Shown one piece after another: positions 15,209-24,811 of a DNA stretch of 64,000 bases. The notes under the pieces were generated by a model. The model saw nothing but the letters and a program-made list of their open reading frames with translations, did no database searches and was not told the DNA's origin. The stretch lies in assembly GCA_900550135.1 (NCBI GenBank), contig URQO01000005.1, forward strand, positions 1 through 64,000. Reading direction: 5' to 3'. The stretch comes from an uncultured Eubacterium sp. GTDB taxonomy: Bacteria; Bacillota; Clostridia; Lachnospirales; Lachnospiraceae. Both the position numbers and the translations under genes were made by a program. How positions within the stretch are numbered: position 1 is the first letter of the stretch; each line of letters begins with the position of its first letter.

Positions 15209-17059
15209 TTATATAATTCGTTTAAACTTCTTTTCCAATTCGTATTTGCTCATGGAAATAATAGTTGGTCTTCCATGAGGACAATTATATGGATTTTCCA
15301 AAGTTAACAGTTGGGAAATAAGTCTGTCAGCCTCATCATATGATAATTTACTGTTTCCTTTAACTGCAGCTTTACATGACATTGATGCAATTTTTTCGGT
15401 AATTATATCAGGAACCATTTTTCCGGCTTCATTTGTAAGTGAATCAACGATTCCCATTAATACCTGTTGGCTGTCTAATGAATATAAATCAGATGGAACA
15501 CCCCTGATTACAAAATCCTGTCCACCAAAAGGCTCTATATCAAATCCAATTTCCTTAAAACTGTCAAGATATTTGTTTACCAAATCAAATTCTTTTAATG
15601 ATAAATTAAGAATAATTGGTGGATTAATCATCTGTGTACTAATTGATTTATTCTTTAGTTTGTCCATAAGTGATTCAAACATTACCTTTTCATGAGCAGC
15701 ATGCTGGTCAATTATGTACATTTTATCTTCGTATTCAATAATCCAATATGTTTCAAAAACCTGTCCAATAATTTTGTGTTTTGGCTTTGCCGCTTCTGTT
15801 AAAAAATCATCATAGGTCTCAGTTAATTCTCTTTGTACATAAGCAGAAGTATTTTGAATTTGTCTATCATTTAAGTCATTTTCCAAAATAAGATTTTTGC
15901 TATCTGTTGTATAATCATCTGTTTCATTAACTGATTCTCCAAATGATGCCGAAAAATTGTATTCATTATGTTTTGCTGTTTCATTTCTTTTTATTTCAAA
16001 TGGTTCAGGAACATATTTGTAACTTTCAGTAATTTCCTTTTCCTGTTCAAGTTTTACATCAATAATATTTGGTTTTTCAATAAGACAATCATTTATTGTT
16101 TCAGAAATTATAGGATAAATACTTTCCGATTTTCTAAAACGTAGTTCCATTTTTGATGGATGGACATTTACATCCAAAAACTCAGGATTAATTTCAAAAT
16201 TAATAACTGTAAAAGGATATTTATGCTGCATCAAAATAAATTTGTAGCCGTCTTCAATTGCCTTTGAAATGATGTTACTTTTAATATATCTTCCATTAAT
16301 AAAATAATTTTCAAATGTTCGATTCCCCTTGGATATAATAGCTTTTCCAATATATCCGGATATTTTCATAAAGTCATTTTCTTCTTTTACTTCCAAAAGG
16401 TTTTGTGTAATTTCCTTACCATAGATGCTATAAATAACATCTTTTAAATTACCATTTCCTGAAGTATGTATTCTAACTTTTCCATTACTTTTAAAATTAA
16501 TTGCTATCTCCGGATGGGACAATGCAATTTTTTCCACAATATCAGCAACATAACCGGATTCTGTCTGAGCTGTTCTTAAAAACTTTCTCCTTGCAGGAGT
16601 ATTAAAGAAGATGTTGTTCACAATAAATGTTGTTCCAACAGGTATACCTATTTCTTCAAGAGCAACTTCTTTTCCACCTTCAATTCGGTATCTACAACCT
16701 ACAATGCTATCTTTTGTTCTTGTAAGAAGTTCAACCTGACACACAGCAGCAATACTTGATAATGCCTCACCTCTAAATCCTAAAGATGAAACGTTTAATA
16801 AATCAAGAGCTGTTTTAATCTTACTTGTTGTATGACGTAAAAAAGCAATACGAATGTCTTCTTTATCTATTCCTTTTCCATTGTCTGTTATACGGATTGA
16901 CTTTGTACCACCATCTTCAATTTCAACAGAAATCATAGTGGCACCGGCATCAATGGAATTTTCCATAAGTTCCTTAACAATAGAAGAAGGACGCTCTACA
17001 ACTTCTCCTGCAGCTATTTGATTGATTGTGCTCTGATCAAGTTCTTTAATAATTCCCAT
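15209..17059 (-). CDS. mutL: DNA mismatch repair protein MutL
   Basis: Mismatch-repair ATPase and endonuclease. The 616-residue protein has GHKL ATPase motifs (AGEVVERPSSIVKELMENS, DNGKGI, GFRGEALSSIA), a variable linker of about residues 330-430 and a C-terminal endonuclease domain with DQHAAHEKVMFE, ACKAAVKG and CPHGRPT. The endonuclease motif is intact, as expected in bacteria without MutH. It lies 12 bases after mutS and ahead of miaA. Confidence 0.97.
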   Translation of the reverse strand: MGIIKELDQSTINQIAAGEVVERPSSIVKELMENSIDAGATMISVEIEDGGTKSIRITDNGKGIDKEDIRIAFLRHTTSKIKTALDLLNVSSLGFRGEALSSIAAVCQVELLTRTKDSIVGCRYRIEGGKEVALEEIGIPVGTTFIVNNIFFNTPARRKFLRTAQTESGYVADIVEKIALSHPEIAINFKSNGKVRIHTSGNGNLKDVIYSIYGKEITQNLLEVKEENDFMKISGYIGKAIISKGNRTFENYFINGRYIKSNIISKAIEDGYKFILMQHKYPFTVINFEINPEFLDVNVHPSKMELRFRKSESIYPIISETINDCLIEKPNIIDVKLEQEKEITESYKYVPEPFEIKRNETAKHNEYNFSASFGESVNETDDYTTDSKNLILENDLNDRQIQNTSAYVQRELTETYDDFLTEAAKPKHKIIGQVFETYWIIEYEDKMYIIDQHAAHEKVMFESLMDKLKNKSISTQMINPPIILNLSLKEFDLVNKYLDSFKEIGFDIEPFGGQDFVIRGVPSDLYSLDSQQVLMGIVDSLTNEAGKMVPDIITEKIASMSCKAAVKGNSKLSYDEADRLISQLLTLENPYNCPHGRPTIISMSKYELEKKFKRII

Positions 17060-17071
17060 ATTTTTATTCCT

Positions 17072-19762
17072 TTACCAGCGGTTTTTTAACTGATTTTGCA
17101 GTTTAAATAAATAATTAAGTCCCTCTATAGGGGTCATCTCGCCTAAGTCTAAATCCTGAATTTCTTTTATAATTTCATTTTCATTTACTGTATCAAACAA
17201 AGTCATCTGATGAGCATCAATATCATCATTTATACCAGGTAAAACATTTGTACCCGGCTGTAACGATGCTGCAATGTCTTTGGCTTTGGCAGTAATGTCG
17301 GCATTACTTAGTTCTGCTACAAGTTCTTTTGCCCTATTTAATACACTTTCAGGTACTCCTGCAAGTTTTGCAACCTGAATACCATAACTTTTATCAGCTC
17401 CACCTTTTATGATTTTTCGAAGGAAAACTATATCGTCTCCCTGCTCTTTTACACTGATACAATAGTTATTTACTCCCGGAAGAGTTCCTTCAAGTTCTGT
17501 TAACTCATGATAATGCGTTGCAAATAATGTTTTTGCACCTAGAATCTTTTTATCACAAATATGTTCAACAACAGCCCATGCTATGGATAAGCCATCAAAT
17601 GTACTTGTACCACGTCCTATTTCATCTAAAATAAGAAGACTGTTTGATGTGGCATTTCTTAGGATATTGGCAACTTCAGTCATTTCTACCATAAAAGTAC
17701 TTTGACCACTGGCTAAATCATCGGATGCACCAACTCTTGTAAAAATTTTATCACAAATTGAAATATTAGCTTCTTTTGCAGGAACATATGAACCAATTTG
17801 TGCCATTAAAACAATAAGAGCTGTTTGTCTCATATATGTTGACTTTCCTGCCATATTTGGCCCTGTAATAATTGACAGTCGATTTTTATTTGTATCAAGA
17901 TATGTATTGTTTGATATAAACATATTGTCAGGAATCATTTTCTCAACTACAGGATGTCTACCATCTTTTATATCAATAATTCCTTTTTCATTTATTTTTG
18001 GCTTTACATAATTGTTTCTGTCAGCAACATATGCCAGTGATGCAAATACATCAATTTTTGCAACAGCTTTAGCTGTCTGCTGGATTCTGTTTATCTGATT
18101 GTAAATTTCTTCCCTGACAGATGTAAAAATGTTGTATTCAAGAGAAAACAACTTGTCCTCTGCACCAACAATTACTTCTTCCAATTCTTTTAACTCATCT
18201 GTTGTATATCTTTCAGCATTTGTTAAAGTCTGTTTTCTGATGTAGTAATCAGGAACCTGTGATTTAAAGGAATTAGACACTTCAATATAGTAACCAAAAA
18301 CTTTGTTAAATTTTATTTTTAATTTAGTAATGCCTGTTTTTTCTTTTTCTCTCGCTTCTAAATCTGCAAGCCATCCTTTACCCTGACTTTTGGCACTTCT
18401 TAACTTGTCGATTTCTTCATTAAATCCAGACCTGATAATACCCCCTTCTTTAATGTTAATCGGTGGATCATCAGTTATTGAATCTTTTATTAATGCGGAA
18501 ATATCCTCTAAAGTATCAAGTTGCTCAAAGATTTCTAAAAATAAAGGGGTTTCAAAATCTTTAATAATATTTTTTATATGTGGTAACATTTCAAGAGATG
18601 TTTTAAATGCAATTAAATCTCTTGGGTTTGCCGATTTATAGGAAATTTTACTAAGAAGTCTTTCTAAATCATAAATTGGAGATAAATATTCCCTTAACTC
18701 ATCTCTTGTAATAATGGATTTGTTTAACTCCTCTATTACTTTTTGTCTGTTCACAATCTCTTCTTTTGATATAAGAGGCTGTTCAATATAGCTTCTAAGT
18801 GTTCTTGCACCCATTGCTGTTTTTGTCTTATCAAGAACCCATAAAAGGGAACCTCGCTTTTGCTTTTCTCTTAATGTTTCACACAATTCCAAATTTCTTC
18901 TTGTTGATGTATCAAGAATCATAAAAGTTGATGTTGAGTATGGAATTAGTTTTGATAAATGCGAAAGTGAATTTTTCTGTGTTTCATATAAGTATTTAAG
19001 TAAAGATCCTGATGCTATAATTCCGAGAGACATTTCTGAAAGGCCAAGACCAGTTAAATCCATCATTTTAAAGTGGTCCTTTAATACTTCAGCGCAATTG
19101 TCTTCGTCAAAATACCATTCCTCAAGTTCGAAAACTGATATTGAAAGTCTGTTTTTGATATCATCAATGTCCATTCCGCACATTAAAAATGAATGATTGC
19201 ATATAATTTCACTTGGCATAAATTTGTTGATTTCATCTACAACATTTCTTTCAGTGTAAACTTCTGTTACATAATAGTCTCCTGTTGTAACATCGGCTAT
19301 TGATATACCAAATTTACCTCCAATATATGCAATAGACATAAGGTAATTATTCTTGCCTTCTTCCATGGAAGCAAGGTTTAAGTTTGTACCGGGAGTTACA
19401 ATTCTTGAAACATCACGTTTTACAAGACCTTTTGCAAGTGCAGGGTCCTCAACCTGTTCCACAATACATACTTTATATCCTCTTGTAACCAGTTTATTTA
19501 TATAAGTATCAACAGCGTGATAAGGCACACCACACATAGGTGCTCTTTCTTCAAGTCCACAACTTTTTCCTGTAAGAGTAATTTCCATAACTTTTGATGC
19601 TTCTAAAGCATCATCAAAGAACATTTCATAGAAATCTCCAAGTCTGTAAAAGATAATACAGTCATCATGCTGTTTTTTTGTCTCTAAATAATTCTTCATC
19701 ATAGGTGTTAGATCATCAAAATGATTCTCATACACATCCTGCATCATTTGTGGTAAGCTCAT
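17072..19762 (-). CDS. mutS: DNA mismatch repair protein MutS
   Basis: Mismatch-recognition ATPase. The 896-residue product includes the mismatch-binding Phe-X-Glu motif in IFYRLGDFYEMFFDDA (within FYEMF), connector and lever domains, and the C-terminal ABC ATPase with GPNMAGKSTYMRQ, DEIGRGTSTFDG and ATHYHEL. Compared with usual family starts there is about 17 extra N-terminal residues (MSLPQMMQDVYENHFDD before LTPMMKNYLE). The ATG at 19762 overlaps the miaB stop (TAATG) and has GGTGA before it, so this start is kept, but an internal start at Met21 or Met22 is possible. Confidence 0.96.
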   Translation of the reverse strand: MSLPQMMQDVYENHFDDLTPMMKNYLETKKQHDDCIIFYRLGDFYEMFFDDALEASKVMEITLTGKSCGLEERAPMCGVPYHAVDTYINKLVTRGYKVCIVEQVEDPALAKGLVKRDVSRIVTPGTNLNLASMEEGKNNYLMSIAYIGGKFGISIADVTTGDYYVTEVYTERNVVDEINKFMPSEIICNHSFLMCGMDIDDIKNRLSISVFELEEWYFDEDNCAEVLKDHFKMMDLTGLGLSEMSLGIIASGSLLKYLYETQKNSLSHLSKLIPYSTSTFMILDTSTRRNLELCETLREKQKRGSLLWVLDKTKTAMGARTLRSYIEQPLISKEEIVNRQKVIEELNKSIITRDELREYLSPIYDLERLLSKISYKSANPRDLIAFKTSLEMLPHIKNIIKDFETPLFLEIFEQLDTLEDISALIKDSITDDPPINIKEGGIIRSGFNEEIDKLRSAKSQGKGWLADLEAREKEKTGITKLKIKFNKVFGYYIEVSNSFKSQVPDYYIRKQTLTNAERYTTDELKELEEVIVGAEDKLFSLEYNIFTSVREEIYNQINRIQQTAKAVAKIDVFASLAYVADRNNYVKPKINEKGIIDIKDGRHPVVEKMIPDNMFISNNTYLDTNKNRLSIITGPNMAGKSTYMRQTALIVLMAQIGSYVPAKEANISICDKIFTRVGASDDLASGQSTFMVEMTEVANILRNATSNSLLILDEIGRGTSTFDGLSIAWAVVEHICDKKILGAKTLFATHYHELTELEGTLPGVNNYCISVKEQGDDIVFLRKIIKGGADKSYGIQVAKLAGVPESVLNRAKELVAELSNADITAKAKDIAASLQPGTNVLPGINDDIDAHQMTLFDTVNENEIIKEIQDLDLGEMTPIEGLNYLFKLQNQLKNRW

Positions 19763-21168
19763 TATTTCACCATTTCTCCCATATAATAAAATCCTTTTGC
19801 TTCTTTTAAGTAAACATTTACAAGTTTTCCAATATCTTTTTTGTTCCCTTTAAAATGAACAACTGAATTGTTACTAAGTCGTCCTGAAACATATCCATCT
19901 ATTTTCTTGTTTTCTTCTTCGATTAAAACTTCCTGTGTTGTGCCTTCAAGAAGTGCTGTTTTTTCTTTTGAAATTTCATTTACTACTGTAAGTAATCTGT
20001 CAAATCTGTCCTTTATTACATCTTCAGGTATCTGATTTTCCATCTTTGCAGCAGGTGTTCCTGTACGCTTTGAATAAATAAAAGTAAATGCAGAATCGTA
20101 TCTTGCTTTTTTTACAACATCAATTGTTTCTTCAAAATCTTCTTCTGTTTCACCGGGGAAACCTACAATAATATCAGTTGTTAAACCTATATCCGGAATA
20201 GCTTTACGTAATTTATCTACCAACTCCAAATACTGTTCTTTTGTGTAATGACGATTCATTTTTTCTAAAAGTCTTGTACTTCCTGACTGTAAAGGCAAAT
20301 GCATCTGTTTGCATATTTTCTTTGACTTTGCCATAACTTCTATTAATTCATCTGACAAATCTTTTGGATGAGAAGTCATAAATCTTATACGCTTTAATCC
20401 TTCAACCTTTTCTACTTCCTGTAAAAGTTGTGCAAAAGTAATTGGCTTTTCAAGAGTTTTGCCATATGAATTTACATTTTGTCCCAAAAGCATAATCTCC
20501 ACAACACCATTTGCCACAAGTTCTTTAATTTCACCAACAATATCCTGTGGATTACGGCTTCGCTCACGACCTCTTACATATGGAACAATACAATAACTAC
20601 AGAAATTGTTGCATCCATACATAATATTTACACCTGACTTAAAGTCATACTTTCTAACTGTCGGCAAATCTTCTACAATCTCTTCTGTGCCATCCCAAAT
20701 ATCTTCTATTTTGTGCCCGCTAATTAATCTTTCATATAACAACTGGGCAAGCATAAAAACATTGTGTGTTCCAAAAATAATGTCTATAAATCTATAACTT
20801 TTATTTAGTTTATTAACAACTTCCTTTTCCTGCATCATACAACCACAAAGTCCAATAATCATGTCAGGATTTTTTTCTTTTATTTTTGACAAATAACCTA
20901 GTCGTCCATAGATTTTCAAATTGGCGTTTTCTCTAACTGTACATGTATTGTAAAGAACCAAATCAGCATGTTCATCATCTGTTTCCTCATATCCGATTTC
21001 AGTAAGAATGCCAAGTAATTTTTCTGAATCTTTAAAATTCATCTGACATCCAAAAGTTGCAACACAGGCTGTTAATTTACGCCCTAGTGCAGTTTCCTTT
21101 GCTTTTATTATCTCTTTGCATTTATCTATATAATATTGTTGCTTTTCACTTTCCTTTGTAAAACTCAT
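19762..21168 (-). CDS. miaB: tRNA-2-methylthio-N6-dimethylallyladenosine synthase MiaB
   Basis: Radical-SAM methylthiotransferase acting on i6A37 of tRNA. The 468-residue product has the N-terminal UPF0004 domain with three cluster cysteines (VATFGCQMN, YNTCTVRENA, IGLCGCMMQ), the radical-SAM CxxxCxxC in YGCNNFCSYCIVPY and a C-terminal TRAM domain. The residue pattern NFCSYCIVPYVRGRERSR is characteristic of MiaB. It directly precedes and overlaps mutS by one base. Confidence 0.97.
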   Translation of the reverse strand: MSFTKESEKQQYYIDKCKEIIKAKETALGRKLTACVATFGCQMNFKDSEKLLGILTEIGYEETDDEHADLVLYNTCTVRENANLKIYGRLGYLSKIKEKNPDMIIGLCGCMMQEKEVVNKLNKSYRFIDIIFGTHNVFMLAQLLYERLISGHKIEDIWDGTEEIVEDLPTVRKYDFKSGVNIMYGCNNFCSYCIVPYVRGRERSRNPQDIVGEIKELVANGVVEIMLLGQNVNSYGKTLEKPITFAQLLQEVEKVEGLKRIRFMTSHPKDLSDELIEVMAKSKKICKQMHLPLQSGSTRLLEKMNRHYTKEQYLELVDKLRKAIPDIGLTTDIIVGFPGETEEDFEETIDVVKKARYDSAFTFIYSKRTGTPAAKMENQIPEDVIKDRFDRLLTVVNEISKEKTALLEGTTQEVLIEEENKKIDGYVSGRLSNNSVVHFKGNKKDIGKLVNVYLKEAKGFYYMGEMVK

Positions 21169-21180
21169 GTATATCTCCTA

Positions 21181-21723
21181 TTAATCACTTATAATTTCAT
21201 CTAAAATAATGTCATGGGATTCTATTTGAAAATCATCTACAATCTGAAAATCATATGATATGCCAATGTTATATGATGAACAGTTTGGTAAAAATCTATC
21301 ATAAAATCCACCTGCCTGACCTATTCTTTTTCCATTACCTGAAAAAACCACTCCCGGCACCAATATCAAGTCTGCTTCTTTTGCAGGTATAATACCTTTT
21401 GGCTCAGGAATGTTGTAATGTCCCTTTAATAAATCATAATTTTTATCTACATTTACAAAAATCATTTTTCCATCAGTACTAATAACTTTTGGTAATGCAA
21501 CAGTTTTATTGTTTTTTAATGCATCCTCAATTACCGGAACAACGTTAACCTCGTTTTGTATTGGATAATAACAATATATATATTTACTTTCCCTATATTT
21601 AGGATGATTAAGAATTTTATCACAAATAATATTGCTTTTTTGTAATACTGTTTCTTTTGATAACTTATTTCTTTTTGCTTTAATATTTTTTCTTAAAAAA
21701 TCTTTTTGTTCTTTTATTGTCAT
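21181..21723 (-). CDS. 5-formyltetrahydrofolate cyclo-ligase
   Basis: ATP-dependent conversion of 5-formyl-THF to 5,10-methenyl-THF (folate salvage). The 180-residue product has the family pattern: N-terminal basic helix (KDFLRKNIKAKRNKLS), YCYYPIQNEVNV, LPEGATILVPGVVF-like (LILVPGVVFSGNGKRIGQAGGFYDRFL) with the GxGxGYYD-type motif modified as GQAGGFYDRF, and IGISYDFQIVDD. Start ATG at 21723 is one base from the UPF0291 stop, so the two are co-translated. Confidence 0.93.
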   Translation of the reverse strand: MTIKEQKDFLRKNIKAKRNKLSKETVLQKSNIICDKILNHPKYRESKYIYCYYPIQNEVNVVPVIEDALKNNKTVALPKVISTDGKMIFVNVDKNYDLLKGHYNIPEPKGIIPAKEADLILVPGVVFSGNGKRIGQAGGFYDRFLPNCSSYNIGISYDFQIVDDFQIESHDIILDEIISD

Positions 21724-21724
21724 C

Positions 21725-21934
21725 TTAATGTTTTATTCTTCTTTCAACTTTTACTATTGTTCCATCTTCCTGTTCAATACTTACATTTTCAAGAGACGCC
21801 GTAACATTGTTGATAACAGCCATTCGATACTGATTTCTCAAATCTTTTTGTTCTTCTATTTCTTCTTCAGTAAGACCTGTTGTTTTTGATTTTTTATATA
21901 ATTCATTTATTCTTTTAATTAATTTCTGATCCAT
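21725..21934 (-). CDS. UPF0291/DUF896 family small protein (YnzC-like)
   Basis: A 69-residue, mostly helical cytosolic protein. IKRINELYKKSKTTGLTEEE and EQKDLRNQYR match the DUF896 (YnzC) family, whose B. subtilis member forms a two-helix hairpin; function unknown. It is tightly placed between the unrecognised 395-residue gene and the cyclo-ligase gene, one base from each, showing a single transcript. The C-terminal Val/Arg-rich tail (IVKVERRIKH) is basic. Confidence 0.92.
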   Translation of the reverse strand: MDQKLIKRINELYKKSKTTGLTEEEIEEQKDLRNQYRMAVINNVTASLENVSIEQEDGTIVKVERRIKH

Positions 21935-21935
21935 T

Positions 21936-23123
21936 TTATTTTAAAAAGATATAGGTTGTTTCTTTGTCTGATGTAACCGAACCTATATACTCTCCTTTCT
22001 CCTGTAAGATTACTTTTTTTGAAGGAAATTTGTGAATACAAACTACCTGATATTCTTTTCCAAACAATGGCTTTTCAACTGATGTAGAAATAACTGCATT
22101 ATTATTTACAAATCTCACGTTATATTCTTCCGGATATACAACATCAACTTCGTTGGAAATCAAATTGACAAACTGTGTACCGGAAGATTTTTTCATAACC
22201 ATATAAGGAATATCTTCAATAACAGTGGCATTTTTTAATAAATATTCACCGGTTGTTGTTTTGTTAATACATGTATATATTTCCTTTGTCTCAATATCAT
22301 AAAAAATAATATTTTCATCGTTATTTTCATAATTGTATTTTGAGTAAATCAGAAAATTTTCAATAATCTTTGCATTAATAACCGTTGTATCAAAATATGC
22401 CTGATCAACAGCGTTCATAACTAGATTTGGTTGGTCCAACTGCAAATCACTAATAAACTGCTGAATATTCAAAACAAATAATGATTCAACCGCCGCCTCT
22501 TCTTTTGTCAGATTTTCATGTCTGTCTTTTTCGAAAATCGAATATCCTGTTTTCATAATACAACATTTTTCATTGTAAGGTATTATAAATTCTATCCCGT
22601 TTTTTATTAAATTTTCATCTTTAATAAAGATTTGTTTGTTCTTCACAAAATTAAAAAGTAATAAAGTAAAATCAACAAAATCTTTTGACTTTTTGTTTAA
22701 ACTAAGTCTTGGTAATGCACGCTGAATAATAAGATTCGACTCATCTAATATAAATATCTTAATCTGTTTATTATCAGGATACAAATTGATATTGTCCTTT
22801 AAGGATATTATTCTTGAATGAGTGTGATCTGTAATATTGTATCTGACAATACTAAATGTTAAAGTACCATCTTCCATATCGGTATATTCAGTAAAATACA
22901 GATAATCGGAGTCCTTTTGACAATCTGTAATATTAAATATATCCACTTTATCGACGTATGGCATTACTTCTTTTCTTACATTTTCTTCAAGATAGTACAG
23001 GAAATAACGCACCTTTGGAAGATTGTTAAAAGGCCCCTGCTCATACTCTTTTTCAAGTATAATATCATCTTTTATATGTAATCCATTGAAGTATTCTGAC
23101 TGCGCTAAAAAACGTATATTCAT
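21936..23123 (-). CDS. Uncharacterised 395-residue protein
   Basis: I do not recognise a family. The 395-residue product has no signal peptide and no clear transmembrane helix. It alternates short beta-like stretches with charged turns, for example YLYFTEYTDMEDGTLTFSI and NFLIYSKYNYENND. Repeated phrases of the form YxxF..E and D-I-E-T-K-E-I-Y suggest a repeat-built beta structure such as a propeller (inference). Most cysteines are isolated. The start ATG at 23123 has a strong ribosome site (TTAGGAGGC), a promoter of its own at 23188-23216, and the gene leads a transcript into UPF0291, cyclo-ligase, miaB and mutS. Codon use is like that of its neighbours, so recent transfer is not indicated. 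Confidence 0.8.
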   Translation of the reverse strand: MNIRFLAQSEYFNGLHIKDDIILEKEYEQGPFNNLPKVRYFLYYLEENVRKEVMPYVDKVDIFNITDCQKDSDYLYFTEYTDMEDGTLTFSIVRYNITDHTHSRIISLKDNINLYPDNKQIKIFILDESNLIIQRALPRLSLNKKSKDFVDFTLLLFNFVKNKQIFIKDENLIKNGIEFIIPYNEKCCIMKTGYSIFEKDRHENLTKEEAAVESLFVLNIQQFISDLQLDQPNLVMNAVDQAYFDTTVINAKIIENFLIYSKYNYENNDENIIFYDIETKEIYTCINKTTTGEYLLKNATVIEDIPYMVMKKSSGTQFVNLISNEVDVVYPEEYNVRFVNNNAVISTSVEKPLFGKEYQVVCIHKFPSKKVILQEKGEYIGSVTSDKETTYIFLK

Positions 23124-23187
23124 AATGCCTCCTAAAAAATATTTCCTATGTGCAGATATTGTATTTGCACAAACAAACTCAACTTAT

Positions 23188-23216
23188 ATCATACTACAAT
23201 TCAGCAGAATTGTCAT
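23188..23216 (-). promoter_or_regulatory. Sigma-A-type promoter with palindromic spacer before the 395-residue gene
   Basis: On the minus strand ATGACA (23216-23211), 17 bp and TATGAT (23193-23188). The spacer contains ACAATTC-TGCT-GAATTGT (23213-23196), an 18-bp inverted repeat that touches the -35 box and looks like a repressor site, or could be the remnant of a terminator of the flavoprotein gene before it. Confidence 0.6.
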
Positions 23217-23224
23217 TATTATTC

Positions 23225-24811
23225 TTATTTGAAACAGCTGTATGTTTTGGCAATATATTCAAATATTTTCATACCATCAATTGCTGCTGAGGTAATACCT
23301 CCGGCATATCCTGCCCCCTCACCTGCAGGAATTAATCCTTCTATATTTGACTGAAAATTTTCATTTCGTATAATTCTTACTGGTGATGATGTTCTTGATT
23401 CAATAGCTGATAATATTGTGTTATCATTATCATACCCTTTTATCCTTTCACCAAAATAATCTATGGCTTCTTTTAAAGCCTGATTAATATAATCTGGAAA
23501 AATGTCATTTAAATCTGCAAAAGCATATTTTCCTTTAATATTTGGTGTCACGTCTCCTAGTTTTGAAGTTTTAACGCCTTTTTTGTAATCTTCAAATCTT
23601 TGTACGGGAATCATTTTGTTTCCCGTAATATATGCCTTATGTTCAAGGGCTCTTTGAAATTTTATACCCTCTAAAGGATTTTGTTTTGTTCCATTGTAAT
23701 CTTCCGGATTAATTGTAACCACAATAGCACTGTTTGCATTTTCACCATTTCTTTTTGAGTAACTCATGCCGTTTACAACCTTCATCGAATCTTCTGATGA
23801 AGCATCAACAACATATCCGCCGGGACACATACAAAAAGAATACACACCTCTGTTATTGCTGCTTTTGTAAGTGAGTTTATAACTTGCTGCTCCTAATCTG
23901 TTATCTTTAAAACCATACATACTTTTATTAATATCTGATTGTTTGTGCTCAACTCTAACTCCAATTGCAAAAGGTTTTGGTTCAATTTTTACACCTTCAT
24001 CATAAAGCATTTCAAAAGTATCTCTTGCACTGTGACCAATTGCTAAAATACACAGTTCTGCTTCAAATACTTTTCCATTTGAAGTAGTTATTTTTGAAAT
24101 TCTGCCGTTGCTGTAATATATTTTATCAACTAATGTATCAAAAAAGAATGTTCCTCCTTTTTTGATAATATACTGTCTCATATTGTAAACTACTTTTTTT
24201 AATATATCGGTTCCAATATGCGGTTTTGATTCATAAAGTATTTTTTTATCTGCACCAAATTTCACAAATGTTTCAAGTACAAACCGGATACGATTTTCTT
24301 TATCTTTTATGCCTGTATTTAATTTACCGTCAGAAAATGTACCGGCACCTCCTTCGCCAAATTGTACATTTGTATTAATATTTAAAATTCCTGTTTTCCA
24401 AAAATCTTCAACTGCTTTTGCCCGTGTATCAACATCACTGCCACGTTCAATAATAATAGGATTGTATCCGTTTTGGGCAAGTAAAAGAGAGGCAAACATT
24501 CCTGCCGGTCCGAAACCAACAACAATTGGCCTGTTATTTAATGTTTTTGTTCCACTAACAGAATATGTATACTTTTTTTCTTTAACTATTGAAACATCTT
24601 TTCTGTTTTTTGTATATTTTTTTACATATATTCCAATTGAAAATATTTTTTCGATTTTATCTTTTTTTCTTGCGTCAACGGAATACTTTAATACCTTCCA
24701 TGAATCTATGTCATTTTGGGAAATGCCTGATTTTTTCAATGCTTTCTCTAAAGCATCATTTTCATCTTTATCTATTGGTAATTTTATATTTGAAACTTTA
24801 ACTAAAACCAT
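23225..24811 (-). CDS. FAD-dependent dehydrogenase-like protein (COG2509 type)
   Basis: A 528-residue flavoprotein with an N-terminal ferredoxin-like region (about 1-85), then the dinucleotide-binding motif VVGFGPAGMFASLLLAQNG (about 97-115) and IIIERG. NVQFGEGGAGTFSDGKLNTG and the late GLIPAGEGAGYAGGITSAA are typical of this FAD-dependent family. The reaction is not known. The start codon overlaps the stop of the preceding flavoprotein gene (TAATG). It is the last gene before the 100-bp region carrying the next promoter. Confidence 0.9.
   Translation of the reverse strand: MVLVKVSNIKLPIDKDENDALEKALKKSGISQNDIDSWKVLKYSVDARKKDKIEKIFSIGIYVKKYTKNRKDVSIVKEKKYTYSVSGTKTLNNRPIVVGFGPAGMFASLLLAQNGYNPIIIERGSDVDTRAKAVEDFWKTGILNINTNVQFGEGGAGTFSDGKLNTGIKDKENRIRFVLETFVKFGADKKILYESKPHIGTDILKKVVYNMRQYIIKKGGTFFFDTLVDKIYYSNGRISKITTSNGKVFEAELCILAIGHSARDTFEMLYDEGVKIEPKPFAIGVRVEHKQSDINKSMYGFKDNRLGAASYKLTYKSSNNRGVYSFCMCPGGYVVDASSEDSMKVVNGMSYSKRNGENANSAIVVTINPEDYNGTKQNPLEGIKFQRALEHKAYITGNKMIPVQRFEDYKKGVKTSKLGDVTPNIKGKYAFADLNDIFPDYINQALKEAIDYFGERIKGYDNDNTILSAIESRTSSPVRIIRNENFQSNIEGLIPAGEGAGYAGGITSAAIDGMKIFEYIAKTYSCFK

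Noticed and set aside
19700..19762. Later MutS start at Met21/Met22 (LTPMM)
   Set aside because: Possible from family length, but the upstream ATG overlaps the miaB stop and has a ribosome site, so the longer form was kept.
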